Shown here piece after piece: positions 1 to 6,842 of a stretch of DNA of 10,998 bases; within the stretch, counting starts at the first letter, position 1, and the number at the start of each line of letters is the position of its first letter. The position numbers and the translations under genes were made by a program. Source of the stretch: an uncultured Oscillospiraceae bacterium (GTDB taxonomy: Bacteria; Bacillota; Clostridia; Oscillospirales; Acutalibacteraceae); contig URNB01000066.1 in assembly GCA_900549055.1 (NCBI GenBank), positions 1 to 10,998 of the forward strand. The letters are read 5' to 3'. The notes below the pieces were generated by a model. The model did no database searches, was not told the origin of the DNA, and saw nothing but the letters and a program-made list of their open reading frames with translations.

Positions 1-195
1 GCTGTCACAGCGGAATACACCTGCAAATCCATCCTCAAACGGTACTACTGCACTGTTAAAGATACTGTTAGATGTTGGAATTGCGTATCTGTCAATAATC
101 GGGTTTTCTGTGTAACGCCATACTGGGCGCGGGTAATCCTGTGGCTTTTCTTGCCACGGTATATTTGCTAATTCTTTTCCTATAATCTTTGCCAT
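1..195 (-). CDS. GH130 family mannoside phosphorylase, N-terminal part (gene runs off the window)
   Basis: The first 65 codons of a gene continue past the left edge. The product starts MAKIIGKELANIPWQ and contains NSIFNSAVVPF (about residues 45-55) followed by GFAGVFRCD. I recognise these as N-terminal hallmarks of glycoside hydrolase family 130, probably the 4-O-beta-mannosyl-glucose phosphorylase type. Such enzymes phosphorolyse beta-mannosides in the cytoplasm, giving mannose 1-phosphate and a sugar. The ATG at 195 is preceded by AAGGAAG at a good distance. An in-frame ATG at 231 lacks a ribosome binding site. The gap to the pheA stop is 39 nt with no visible terminator, so read-through from pheA is possible. 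Codons (ACA, CCA, GCA, GTA, GGA) are more AT-rich than in the genes upstream and match the tail of pheA. Family call is fairly sure; exact substrate is not. Confidence 0.82.
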   Translation of the reverse strand, partial: MAKIIGKELANIPWQEKPQDYPRPVWRYTENPIIDRYAIPTSNSIFNSAVVPFEDGFAGVFRCDS

Positions 196-234
196 TTTTT
201 CTTCCTTTCCCTTTTCTTTTTTCAGGTTCATTTT

Positions 235-366
235 CTAGAAACGTACACGGTATGTCTGAATTTCGTATGGTTTGATTTCAATATCAAATCCATTGTCTTT
301 TATGTCAACTGCCATTTTTGCATTTTCGATACAATCACAGCTCTCAACCGATACAATTTCCTTTTC
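235..366 (-). other. Foreign-looking 3' end of pheA, resembling the C-terminus of a GH38 alpha-mannosidase
   Basis: Residues 357-399 of the pheA product follow the natural end of the ACT domain. They contain CDCIEN followed by a stretch ending in IEIKPYEIQTYRVRF. From memory, a leucine- or methionine-rich ENx segment followed by KPYEIKTF(R/K)V at the very C-terminus is typical of bacterial GH38 alpha-mannosidases. By hand count about 46 of 132 bases are G or C, and codons are of the GCA, GTA, GGA, CCA, CGT kind. The pheA body mostly uses GCC, GCG, CCG and GGC. The same AT-leaning usage appears in the following GH130 gene. I infer that the last codons of a lost mannosidase gene were joined in frame to pheA. 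The family assignment rests on recall and needs a search. Confidence 0.5.
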
Positions 367-1434
367 AAAGCTGCCCACAACCCGCACATTGCTGCATTTT
401 TCTTTAAGCTCTTTAAGCATAGCCTTGCCGTTTTCGCCGTTTATATTGCCCTCGCCCTCGGCGTAGAAATAATAGCTCCAGATAAGCTCCTTTGTCGGTC
501 TGGATTTCAAGGCGCGCAGGTTAAAGCCGTATTTTCCTATTACCGCTATTGCCTGACCCAAAAGCCCCGCCTCATTCGGCACGGTGAAGAGCATAATAAA
601 CTGGTTATCGGCTTTAGACGGGGCTTTTGCCGCCTTTGAAAACACCGCAAAGCGTGTCGTGTTATTACCGCTTGTGTTAATGTGCGCCTCGAGCTTTTTA
701 AGCCCGAATTTTTTCGCCGCCTCGCTGCTGCCTATTGCCGCTATATCGTGCCTGCCCGACTCTGCCACAAGCTTTGCCGCAACAGCGGTGTTTACCGCCT
801 CGGTCGGCTTAAAGCCGTGCCGCCTTATATACGCCGCGCACTGACCGAGCGCCTGCGGGTGGCTTATAACCTCCTTGACCTCATCCATCGTGGTGCCTTT
901 AACGGCAAGCAGATTCTGCACTATTTCAATATCGTAAATTCCGTTTATGTATAACGAGCCGAAAAAGGTAAGATCCATAACCTGACCGACATCGCCGTTG
1001 TAGCTGTTTTCAATCGGAAGAATAACGCAGTCGTTCTCGCCGCTTTCCACCGATTCGTACGCTGCCTTGAAATCCCCGCAGGAAACCGCCGTGCCGTCGG
1101 GGAAAATACGGTTTGCGGCAATATTGGCAAACGCGCCCTCAACGCCGCTGTAGGCTATGCGCATACCCTCAAGCAGGCGGTGCTGATACGCCTTTGAAAT
1201 ATCCATATTGCTCTGCAAAAAGCTTACGAAATAGGGCTTTAACGCCTCGTTTTCAATTAGCGATGAGTTTCGCTTTATAACCTCCGCCTCGCGGGATAAA
1301 TCGGCCACGCGCACGCCGTTTTGCCTTTTGTACTCGGCAACCGTTTTTACCGCTGCCATTCTTTCCTCAAACAAGCGTGCCATTTCTTTATCTATACGGT
1401 CAATCTGCTCTCTCGCCTTTTCAAGCTCTGTCAT
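235..1434 (-). CDS. pheA: Bifunctional chorismate mutase / prephenate dehydratase, with an atypical C-terminal tail
   Basis: Converts chorismate to prephenate and then to phenylpyruvate, the committed branch to phenylalanine in the cytoplasm. Residues 1-85 form an AroQ-type chorismate mutase domain (EQIDRIDKEMARLFEERM). Residues 91-265 form the prephenate dehydratase domain with AYSGVEGAFA, SHPQALGQC (191-199) and the catalytic NTTRF motif (258-262). Residues 277-355 form an ACT domain for phenylalanine sensing, where the usual GALV and ESRP motifs read GLLG and KSRP (310-313). The ATG directly follows the TAA of the aminotransferase gene, and GAGGAG lies 9 nt upstream, so the two are translationally coupled and share the attenuator at 2632-2783. 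Prephenate dehydratases normally end soon after the ACT sequence VVGSF (352-356). Here 43 more residues follow that look foreign; see the tail entry. The enzymatic call is firm. Confidence 0.95.
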   Translation of the reverse strand: MTELEKAREQIDRIDKEMARLFEERMAAVKTVAEYKRQNGVRVADLSREAEVIKRNSSLIENEALKPYFVSFLQSNMDISKAYQHRLLEGMRIAYSGVEGAFANIAANRIFPDGTAVSCGDFKAAYESVESGENDCVILPIENSYNGDVGQVMDLTFFGSLYINGIYDIEIVQNLLAVKGTTMDEVKEVISHPQALGQCAAYIRRHGFKPTEAVNTAVAAKLVAESGRHDIAAIGSSEAAKKFGLKKLEAHINTSGNNTTRFAVFSKAAKAPSKADNQFIMLFTVPNEAGLLGQAIAVIGKYGFNLRALKSRPTKELIWSYYFYAEGEGNINGENGKAMLKELKEKCSNVRVVGSFEKEIVSVESCDCIENAKMAVDIKDNGFDIEIKPYEIQTYRVRF

Positions 1435-2616
1435 TTATTTATACTCCTCAATAAGCGCCTTAAACGCCGGTAATGATCTTTCTATCTGCTCAGCCGTTAC
1501 GCAGTAGGATATTCTTACATACCCCTCGCACCCGAAATCATCCGACGGCACAAGCAGCAACTCGTATTTTTTTGCCCTTTCGCAAAATGCGTTCGCGTCA
1601 GGTTCAGGCGATTTTACAAACAGGTAGAACGCACCGTCGGGCGGTACTGCCTCATATCCGTAATCGGTAAGTGCGCCGAAAAGCAGATCGCGATTTTTCT
1701 TATAGGCGGAAACATCGGGTAAAGCGTCGGTACACTCTGCTACGGTGTACTGCATAAGGCTCGGTGCGCACACAAACCCAAGCGCCCTGCCCGCACCGCA
1801 AACTGCGGCGTATAATTTACGGCAGTCCGCAGCGCCTTCGGGAATAAATATGTAGCCTATGCGCTCCCCCGGAAGAGAAAGCGATTTACTGTAGGAATAG
1901 CAAATCATCGTATTAGCATAATATTTCGGGATGTACGGCACCTCTGCCCCGTAAGAAAGCTCGCGGTAGGGCTCGTCGGCTATAATATAAATATCGGTAC
2001 CGTACTCTGCTTGCTTTTTACACAGCATATCACTTAATGCCTTTATAGTATCGGGTGAGAAAACCGCGCCCGTCGGGTTATTCGGCGAGTTTATTATTAT
2101 CGCCTTGGTTTTTTCGGTCACGGCGTTCTCTGTCGCCTTAATATCAAGCTGAAAATCGGGCTTTCGGCACTGCACCGTCACAACGTGTGCACCGGCATTC
2201 TCCGCAAACACGCGGTACTCCGGGAAAAACGGCGACGGAATTATAATTTCATCTCCGCTGTTTATAAGCGCGTTCAGCGTTACTGTGAGCGAAGCCGCCG
2301 CGCCGCAGGTCATATAAATTAAATCCTTATTTGCGGGAAAACCGAACCGTTCTTCTATGCTGCCGGCAATTTTCGCCCTTACCGCTGTATCCCCCTGCGC
2401 CGAGGTGTAGCCGTGCAGCCGTACCGGGTCGGTTTCCTTTATAATACGCTCCAAAGCCGCAGTAACCGCCGCGGGGGTCGGGACACTCGGATTGCCGAGG
2501 CTGAAATCAAAAACGCATTCTTCCCCTATTTCCGCCTTGCGCTTTTTGCCGTATTCAAATATTTCGCGGATAACCGAACGGCGCATACCCAGACTCACCA
2601 TTTTTTCGTTCAGCAT
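1435..2616 (-). CDS. Class I/II pyridoxal-phosphate aminotransferase (aspartate/aromatic type)
   Basis: A 393-aa fold-type I aminotransferase. Visible motifs are SLGNPSVPTP near residue 39, SPNNPTG (177-183), ADEPY (213-217), the Schiff-base lysine in SYSKSLSLPGERIGY (K244) and the carboxylate-binding arginine in YVRISYC (R368). The ATG at 2616 has AAGGTG 7 nt upstream. It is the first gene after the leader attenuator and abuts pheA. That context suggests it supplies the last transamination to phenylalanine (phenylpyruvate with glutamate), perhaps also tyrosine, but family members also act as aspartate aminotransferases and sequence alone does not settle the substrate. The dicistronic layout aminotransferase-pheA with an aromatic-rich leader peptide supports an aromatic role by inference. 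Confidence 0.9.
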   Translation of the reverse strand: MLNEKMVSLGMRRSVIREIFEYGKKRKAEIGEECVFDFSLGNPSVPTPAAVTAALERIIKETDPVRLHGYTSAQGDTAVRAKIAGSIEERFGFPANKDLIYMTCGAAASLTVTLNALINSGDEIIIPSPFFPEYRVFAENAGAHVVTVQCRKPDFQLDIKATENAVTEKTKAIIINSPNNPTGAVFSPDTIKALSDMLCKKQAEYGTDIYIIADEPYRELSYGAEVPYIPKYYANTMICYSYSKSLSLPGERIGYIFIPEGAADCRKLYAAVCGAGRALGFVCAPSLMQYTVAECTDALPDVSAYKKNRDLLFGALTDYGYEAVPPDGAFYLFVKSPEPDANAFCERAKKYELLLVPSDDFGCEGYVRISYCVTAEQIERSLPAFKALIEEYK

Positions 2617-2631
2617 TAAATCACCTTTTCC

Positions 2632-2682
2632 AAAACAAAGCCCGCAAGCGTTTATTGCAAAAAAGCATAAACGATCGCGGGC
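2632..2682 (-). terminator. Intrinsic terminator acting as an attenuator ahead of the aminotransferase-pheA operon
   Basis: In the minus-strand RNA, GCCCGCGA (2682-2675) pairs with UUGCGGGC (2647-2640) and, after one mismatch, CGUUUAU (2673-2667) pairs with AUAAACG (2655-2649). A further GC/GC pair lies beyond a bulged A, closing a U6 loop (2664-2659). The stem is followed by UUUGUUUU (2639-2632). This is a strong rho-independent terminator. It lies downstream of a consensus promoter and only 15 nt before the aminotransferase start codon, with no promoter in between, so it must govern entry into the operon. It is also the only strong terminator I see after the mreB-like gene. Confidence 0.9.
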
Positions 2683-2743
2683 TGTCCGTACTTAAAATTT
2701 CAAAGCTTTAAGGTTTAAGCTTCGTAAGGGTACAGGCAGTCCG
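2678..2743 (-). promoter_or_regulatory. Antiterminator pairing competing with the attenuator
   Basis: In the minus-strand RNA, CGGACUGCCUGUAC (2743-2730) can pair with GUACGGACAGCCCG (2691-2678). There are two mismatches (both A/C oppositions) and one G-U wobble. The second segment overlaps GCCCG of the 5' arm of the terminator (2682-2678), so the two structures exclude each other. The first segment lies inside the leader reading frame, codons 14-18. A ribosome held at the Phe/Tyr run upstream leaves it free, while a ribosome near the leader stop covers its 3' half. A small AAGCUU/AAGCUU hairpin (2722-2717 with 2708-2703) sits in the intervening loop. The pairings are seen directly; the switching is inference. 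Confidence 0.7.
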
Positions 2744-2783
2744 TTTTAAAATAATAAAATCGATAGTTAACGCAACCGAACAT
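2715..2783 (-). CDS. Phe/Tyr-rich leader peptide of the aminotransferase-pheA operon
   Basis: A 22-codon frame begins MFGCVNYRFYYF, continues with Tyr at positions 18 and 20, and ends in TAA. It holds three Phe (2, 9, 12) and five Tyr (7, 10, 11, 18, 20), so eight of 22 residues are the aromatic products of the pathway it precedes. The start at 2783 has AAAGGGTGG (2797-2789) five nt upstream, a good ribosome binding site. It begins about 30 nt after the predicted transcription start and stops 33 nt before the terminator stem. Size, composition, position and overlap with the antiterminator match a control peptide of the pheL or trpL kind. An overlapping 30-codon frame from 2798 has a poor ribosome binding site and no such bias. 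The peptide itself probably has no other function. Confidence 0.75.
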   Translation of the reverse strand: MFGCVNYRFYYFKTDCLYPYEA

Positions 2784-2817
2784 TCTGTCCACCCTTTCAT
2801 ATATCACATTAAATTAT

Positions 2818-2845
2818 ATTATACATTATTTTTCAGTTTTGTCAA
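2818..2845 (-). promoter_or_regulatory. Consensus SigA-type promoter of the aminotransferase-pheA operon
   Basis: On the minus strand, TTGACA (2845-2840) is separated by 16 nt from TATAAT (2823-2818), and an overlapping second TATAAT follows. Both hexamers are perfect matches. Transcription would start near 2811, giving a leader of about 195 nt that holds the Phe/Tyr-rich peptide and the attenuator. A strong constitutive promoter fits control by attenuation. Confidence 0.88.
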
Positions 2846-2876
2846 GTATTTCTTTAACGATTTAAAGCGCTAAAAT

Positions 2877-3899
2877 CTATTCGACCGCCAATTCCTTTAT
2901 GGAGCGCATCTGATAATCCACATTTTTAAGCAGCCCGGGATTTTTAAGCGCCGCCGCCGCACCCTTAACAACGCTGTGCGTCGGGTCGTCCAGTCTGTGC
3001 ACCGAAACGCCGAGGTATTCCTCCAGCTTTTCCGCCATTCCCGAAAGCAGCGAGCCGCCTCCCGTTAAATACATTCCGTCCTCGGTTATATCGGCTACAA
3101 GATCCGGGTCGGTGCGGTTAAGTACCTGCCTCACGGCGTTGCAGATAACATTCACCGTGTCGATTATCGCCTCATATATCTCGCCCGAGGAAATTTCAAA
3201 GCTTTCGGGAAGCCCCGAGAAGACATTTCTTCCCTTCGCTACAACCGCAACCTCAACATCCCTTTTAAGCGCCGATCCGATCTTGATCTTAACCGATTCT
3301 GCGGTAAGTGCCCCGATCTCTATGTTATATTCCTTTCTGACATAGCGCACTATCTGCGAATCAAGGTCTCCCGAAGCGGTTTTAAAGGACTCGCAAACCG
3401 CGATTCCGCCCATGGAAATAACCGCAATATCGGTGGTGCCGGCGCCTATATCCACAATGAGCGTGCCGCGCGGCTTTGAAAAATCAAGTCCCAGGCCGAA
3501 CGCTATCGCAAGCGGCCCCTCTATTACCGAGACATTTCTGCCTCCCGCGGATTCCATAACATTTGAAAGCGAATGGTGCTGCAGCTCCGTAAGCCCCGCA
3601 GGAAGAGTCGCCATTATGCGCGGCCGCAGAATGCGGTTGCCGAACGCCTGCTGCATATAGTTTTTGAGCATAAGCTCGGCTATATCGTAATCGGAAATAA
3701 CCCCGCGCTCTATCGGCGTTACGCACACAAGGCTTTCGGGCGTTCTGCCGATTGTCTGCTTTGCCTTTTCGCCGTAATACACAGGCTCCCAGGTTTCGCT
3801 GTCCACCGTTACGACATTCGGCAGCTCAAGCACAACCTTTGAGCTTGAAAATATAACTGTTTTTGACGAGCCTAAATCTATTCCTATATCTGTTGCCAT
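2877..3899 (-). CDS. mreB: MreB/Mbl-family bacterial actin, divergent
   Basis: A 340-aa actin-fold ATPase of the MreB family, expected to form short filaments under the membrane that steer cell-wall synthesis. The phosphate-1 loop reads IDLGSSKT (7-14), the phosphate-2 loop VDIGAGTTDIAV (149-160), and the adenosine motif TGGGSLLSGM (279-288). PIERGVISDYDIAE (62-75) and ESVKIKIGSA (201-210) are also MreB-like. It differs from canonical MreB: DLGTANT is replaced by DLGSSKT, the usual EPS segment reads LPNVV, and EEPMAAAIG reads EGPLAIAFG (127-135). No mreC or mreD adjoins it; it is the last gene of the cda-recD2-comF unit, 16 nt after comF, with GGGGG before the ATG. It may be a paralogue rather than the main MreB. 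Confidence 0.88.
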   Translation of the reverse strand: MATDIGIDLGSSKTVIFSSSKVVLELPNVVTVDSETWEPVYYGEKAKQTIGRTPESLVCVTPIERGVISDYDIAELMLKNYMQQAFGNRILRPRIMATLPAGLTELQHHSLSNVMESAGGRNVSVIEGPLAIAFGLGLDFSKPRGTLIVDIGAGTTDIAVISMGGIAVCESFKTASGDLDSQIVRYVRKEYNIEIGALTAESVKIKIGSALKRDVEVAVVAKGRNVFSGLPESFEISSGEIYEAIIDTVNVICNAVRQVLNRTDPDLVADITEDGMYLTGGGSLLSGMAEKLEEYLGVSVHRLDDPTHSVVKGAAAALKNPGLLKNVDYQMRSIKELAVE

Positions 3900-3915
3900 A
3901 ATTGCCCCCGATTGA

Positions 3916-4608
3916 TTATTTCTTTTCGCTTATAAGCGCGGTCACGCAGTAAACGCAATCCGCCCCTGCAGAAAGCAGCTGCACGGCGCATTCGTTAAGC
4001 GTGGCTCCTGTGGTTTTTATATCGTCCACCAGTAAGAGCGATTTGCCGCGAAGGCTTCCTGTCGGTACATACATATCCTTAACATTTTCACGCCTCTGCT
4101 TTATGCCCAATTCGTGTTGGGAGTGAACAAATTTCACGCATTTAAGCGCGTTTATCAGCGGAACGCCGAGGATATCCGAGATAATTTTTGCCATAACCTC
4201 GGTTTGGTTAAAGCCGCGGCTTAATTTCTTTCTGAAGTGCATGGGCACAAAGCAGATTCCGTCAAACTTGATTCCTCTGTACTCATTTTTAACGCAAAGC
4301 GCCATTTGCTTTGCAAGCATAGTGCCGTAGGTCATTCTGCGGCGATATTTAAAGTGATACATTGCCCGCTTTGCAACGCCGTCGTTGACAAACGGAGCTA
4401 TGCACATTTCAAATGCGAAGACTTGATTTTTGCACTGACAGTCATCCTTTTTCAATCCGCAGCGCATACAGCGCTTAAGCGGATCGCAGCGGACAAGCAT
4501 TTCGTGGCAGTAATCGCACAGCTCATCGTCCTCGTTGATTATTTCGCCGCAGCCGGCGCAGGTTTTCGGGAAGAATACCGATTTAAGAACCGATATTACC
4601 CGTTTCAT
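3916..4608 (-). CDS. comF: ComF family phosphoribosyltransferase-like protein
   Basis: A 230-aa protein of the usual ComF length. An N-terminal zinc-ribbon region carries cysteine pairs at 17/20, 31/34, 47/50 and 57/59. The C-terminal phosphoribosyltransferase fold has RGFNQTE (131-137), QHELGIKQRRENV (164-176) and the PRPP-binding loop LLLVDDIKTTGATL (191-204). In naturally competent bacteria ComF acts in the cytoplasm on incoming single-stranded DNA, although many homologues occur without known competence. The ATG at 4608 lies inside the end of recD2 (26-nt overlap) with AGGAAG upstream, so translation is coupled. Pairing a helicase with ComF fits a DNA-handling role by inference only. Confidence 0.92.
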   Translation of the reverse strand: MKRVISVLKSVFFPKTCAGCGEIINEDDELCDYCHEMLVRCDPLKRCMRCGLKKDDCQCKNQVFAFEMCIAPFVNDGVAKRAMYHFKYRRRMTYGTMLAKQMALCVKNEYRGIKFDGICFVPMHFRKKLSRGFNQTEVMAKIISDILGVPLINALKCVKFVHSQHELGIKQRRENVKDMYVPTGSLRGKSLLLVDDIKTTGATLNECAVQLLSAGADCVYCVTALISEKK

Positions 4609-6823
4609 AAATATCCGCTTCCTTTAAAAACTGTTTTAAAAAAGTATAGCGCAGCGTTTTTTTATCATTCGCCGCCATTTCAAGCCAAACGCTCTCATCC
4701 CCCACAACCACAAGCAGCTTTTTCGCCCTTGTGACCGCAGTATAAAGCAGATTGCGGTAGCGCAGCTTCGTCGGCACATCATAAAGCGGCAGCACCACGC
4801 AATCGTACTCGCTGCCCTGGCTTTTATGCACGGTAACCGCGTATGCCGGCTCAAGCTCTGACAAATCCTCGGAAAAATATGTGACCGTCCTGTCGTCATA
4901 CCGAACCGTCATAATTCCCCCGCGCTTATCGATATCGGTTATAAATCCGACATCGCCGTTAAAAACTCCCGTGCCGTATTCGCCGCCGTCGCGCTTATAT
5001 TGCAGATCGTAATTGTTCTTGGTCTGCATAACCTTATCGCCCACTCGGAAATATATACCCTTAAAGCTTAACTGCGCCTTTTTGCCCGTATCGGGATTAA
5101 GCGCCGTCTGCAACATATTGTTAAGGCTTACCGTTCCGGTATCAAGCAGTCTTGAAGGACAAAGCACCTGAATATCCCTTATCGGATCGAATTTATATGC
5201 CGCTGGCAGCCGCTCGCTTACAAGCTCTGTCACGGTACGGCTGACATCCGCGCGGCTTGTCCTTTTAAGAAAGAAGCAATCGGAATTTTTAATTGAAAAA
5301 TCGGGCGGCTCGCCGTTTATGATTGCATGGGCATTCGTGATTATCATGCTTTTGCTCGCCTGCCTGAACACCTTGTTAAGTCTTATTGACGGAAACATAT
5401 CCGACGCTAAAATATCCCCCAAAACATTGCCCGCGCCGATGCTCGGCAGCTGGTCGGAATCCCCCACCAAAATTATGCGGCAGGAAAGCCTTAACGCCTT
5501 TAAAAGACTGTCAAAAAGCAGCGCGTCTATCATTGAGGCTTCATCGATAATTATGACCTCGCAGGAAAGCGGATTTTTCTCATTGCGTGAAAACTGACGG
5601 TTATCGCCGTCGCCCCATTCCACCTCAAGCAGACGGTGAATGGTCTTTGCCTCTCTGCCGGTAAGCTCGGTCATACGCTTTGCCGCGCGCCCTGTAGGGG
5701 CTGCAAGCTCCGGCTCAAGCCCGCGGTTTTCGAAAAGCTTTATAATGGCGTTGAGTGTTGTGGTCTTGCCGGTACCCGGACCGCCGGTCAGCACCAAAAT
5801 TCCGCTTTCAAATGCCTCGGTTATCGCTTTGCGCTGAAGCTCCTCAAATTTTATTCCGAGCTGCCGCTCCACATTATCGATCTCAAGCGAATCGGCTGTT
5901 ATGCTGCGGTCGATATACCGCTTTACCGCAAGCAGCCGCGCCGCAATATGCTCCTCCGCCGAGTAATAAGCGGGAATGGAAAGATAATCTGTTCCCGATA
6001 TGCTTTTTTCCTTTATTCTGAAGCATTCGATCAGCCTGTCGCACGCGCTTTCCGCCGCGTCATACGGACACCCAAGCAAGCGGCAGGCAACCTCTAAAAG
6101 CTTTGTGCGCGGCAGGCAGGTATGCCCGTTTAAAAGATTTTTGCGCAGTACATACTCAAGCCCCGCAGTGATACGCAGCTCGCTCTGCTTATCAAAATCC
6201 ATATCCGCCGCAATATCCTCTGCGGTTTCAAAGCGGAAATCAAGCCCCTCCTCGCACAGCACATAGGGGTTTTTCTTTATTGTATCAACCGACTGCGCGC
6301 CGAAATGCTTGAAAATTTTAAGGCACCTGTCGGGCGTGACATTGTATTTTGAAAGCATCAGCATTATATCCCTGACACCGTACTGCTTGTTGTATTCCTC
6401 GGATATATCCCTTGCCTTTGAGAGGGATATCCCTTTTATCGACGCTAATTCCTGCGGTCGGTTTTGAATAATTTCCAGCGTATCCGTGCCGAATTTTTCA
6501 ACTATTCTCTGCGCGGTGGCAGGGCCTACGCCCTTTATAGCCCCCGAGGACAGATACCTTAAAACAGCGGCGGCGTTTTCGGGCGTTTTGCGTTCAAAGC
6601 TTTCCGCCTTAAACTGTCTGCCGTAGGTCGGGTGAACGGTATAGCTGCCGTAAAATACGGCGCAGTCGCCCTCTGTTAAAAAGGGAAGCATTCCCACAAC
6701 GGTTATGCTTTCCCCGGGCAGCTTAACCTCCGCCACCGTGTAGCCGTTATTCTGATTTTTATATGTAATTCTTTCAACGGTACCCGAAATTTCGGCGACC
6801 TCGGCATTTAAAGCCTCCGCCAT
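4583..6823 (-). CDS. recD2: RecD2-type ATP-dependent 5'-3' DNA helicase (RecD/TraA family)
   Basis: A 746-aa superfamily 1B helicase. The N-terminus has an OB-like segment (about 11-80) and helix-hairpin-helix repeats (about 85-190, including GVGPATAQRI and IKGISLSKA). The motor follows: Walker A GGPGTGKT (347-354), TGRAAKRM (377-384), Walker B IIIDEASM (424-431), GDSDQLPS (454-461), VHKSQGSEYD (665-674) and YTAVTRAK (694-701). This is the RecD2 layout found in bacteria lacking RecBC, with roles in repair and replication-fork stability. The frame is open up to an ATG at 6931, but I chose the ATG at 6823: it has GAGGTG 8 nt upstream, gives the normal family N-terminus (AEISGTVERI), and avoids a long overlap with the preceding gene. 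Overlaps comF by 26 nt. Confidence 0.94.
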   Translation of the reverse strand: MAEALNAEVAEISGTVERITYKNQNNGYTVAEVKLPGESITVVGMLPFLTEGDCAVFYGSYTVHPTYGRQFKAESFERKTPENAAAVLRYLSSGAIKGVGPATAQRIVEKFGTDTLEIIQNRPQELASIKGISLSKARDISEEYNKQYGVRDIMLMLSKYNVTPDRCLKIFKHFGAQSVDTIKKNPYVLCEEGLDFRFETAEDIAADMDFDKQSELRITAGLEYVLRKNLLNGHTCLPRTKLLEVACRLLGCPYDAAESACDRLIECFRIKEKSISGTDYLSIPAYYSAEEHIAARLLAVKRYIDRSITADSLEIDNVERQLGIKFEELQRKAITEAFESGILVLTGGPGTGKTTTLNAIIKLFENRGLEPELAAPTGRAAKRMTELTGREAKTIHRLLEVEWGDGDNRQFSRNEKNPLSCEVIIIDEASMIDALLFDSLLKALRLSCRIILVGDSDQLPSIGAGNVLGDILASDMFPSIRLNKVFRQASKSMIITNAHAIINGEPPDFSIKNSDCFFLKRTSRADVSRTVTELVSERLPAAYKFDPIRDIQVLCPSRLLDTGTVSLNNMLQTALNPDTGKKAQLSFKGIYFRVGDKVMQTKNNYDLQYKRDGGEYGTGVFNGDVGFITDIDKRGGIMTVRYDDRTVTYFSEDLSELEPAYAVTVHKSQGSEYDCVVLPLYDVPTKLRYRNLLYTAVTRAKKLLVVVGDESVWLEMAANDKKTLRYTFLKQFLKEADIYETGNIGS

Positions 6824-6842
6824 AAGAAAATCCACCTCACCT

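Noticed and set aside
2781..2797. GGGTGGAC motif in the pheA leader, similar to the T-box core GGGUGGNACC
   Set aside because: It lies only about 15-25 nt after the predicted transcription start, with no room for a Stem I or specifier loop, and lacks the following ACCGCG. It works as the ribosome binding site of the leader frame.
2715..2798. Alternative leader frame from ATG at 2798 (30 codons, beginning MKGWTECS)
   Set aside because: Its ribosome binding site is poor, it shows no Phe/Tyr enrichment, and it overlaps the better-supported frame that starts at 2783.
2852..2867. AT-rich 6-bp hairpin after the mreB-like gene as a terminator
   Set aside because: The stem CTTTAA/TTAAAG has no G+C-rich core and is followed by A-rich sequence, not a U-tract.
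4237..4734. 165-codon open frame on the plus strand
   Set aside because: It lies antisense to comF and the end of recD2, which are firmly identified. Its product has no recognisable domain.
5636..6097. 153-codon open frame on the plus strand
   Set aside because: It is antisense to the recD2 motor region including Walker A, and looks like a shadow of that coding sequence.
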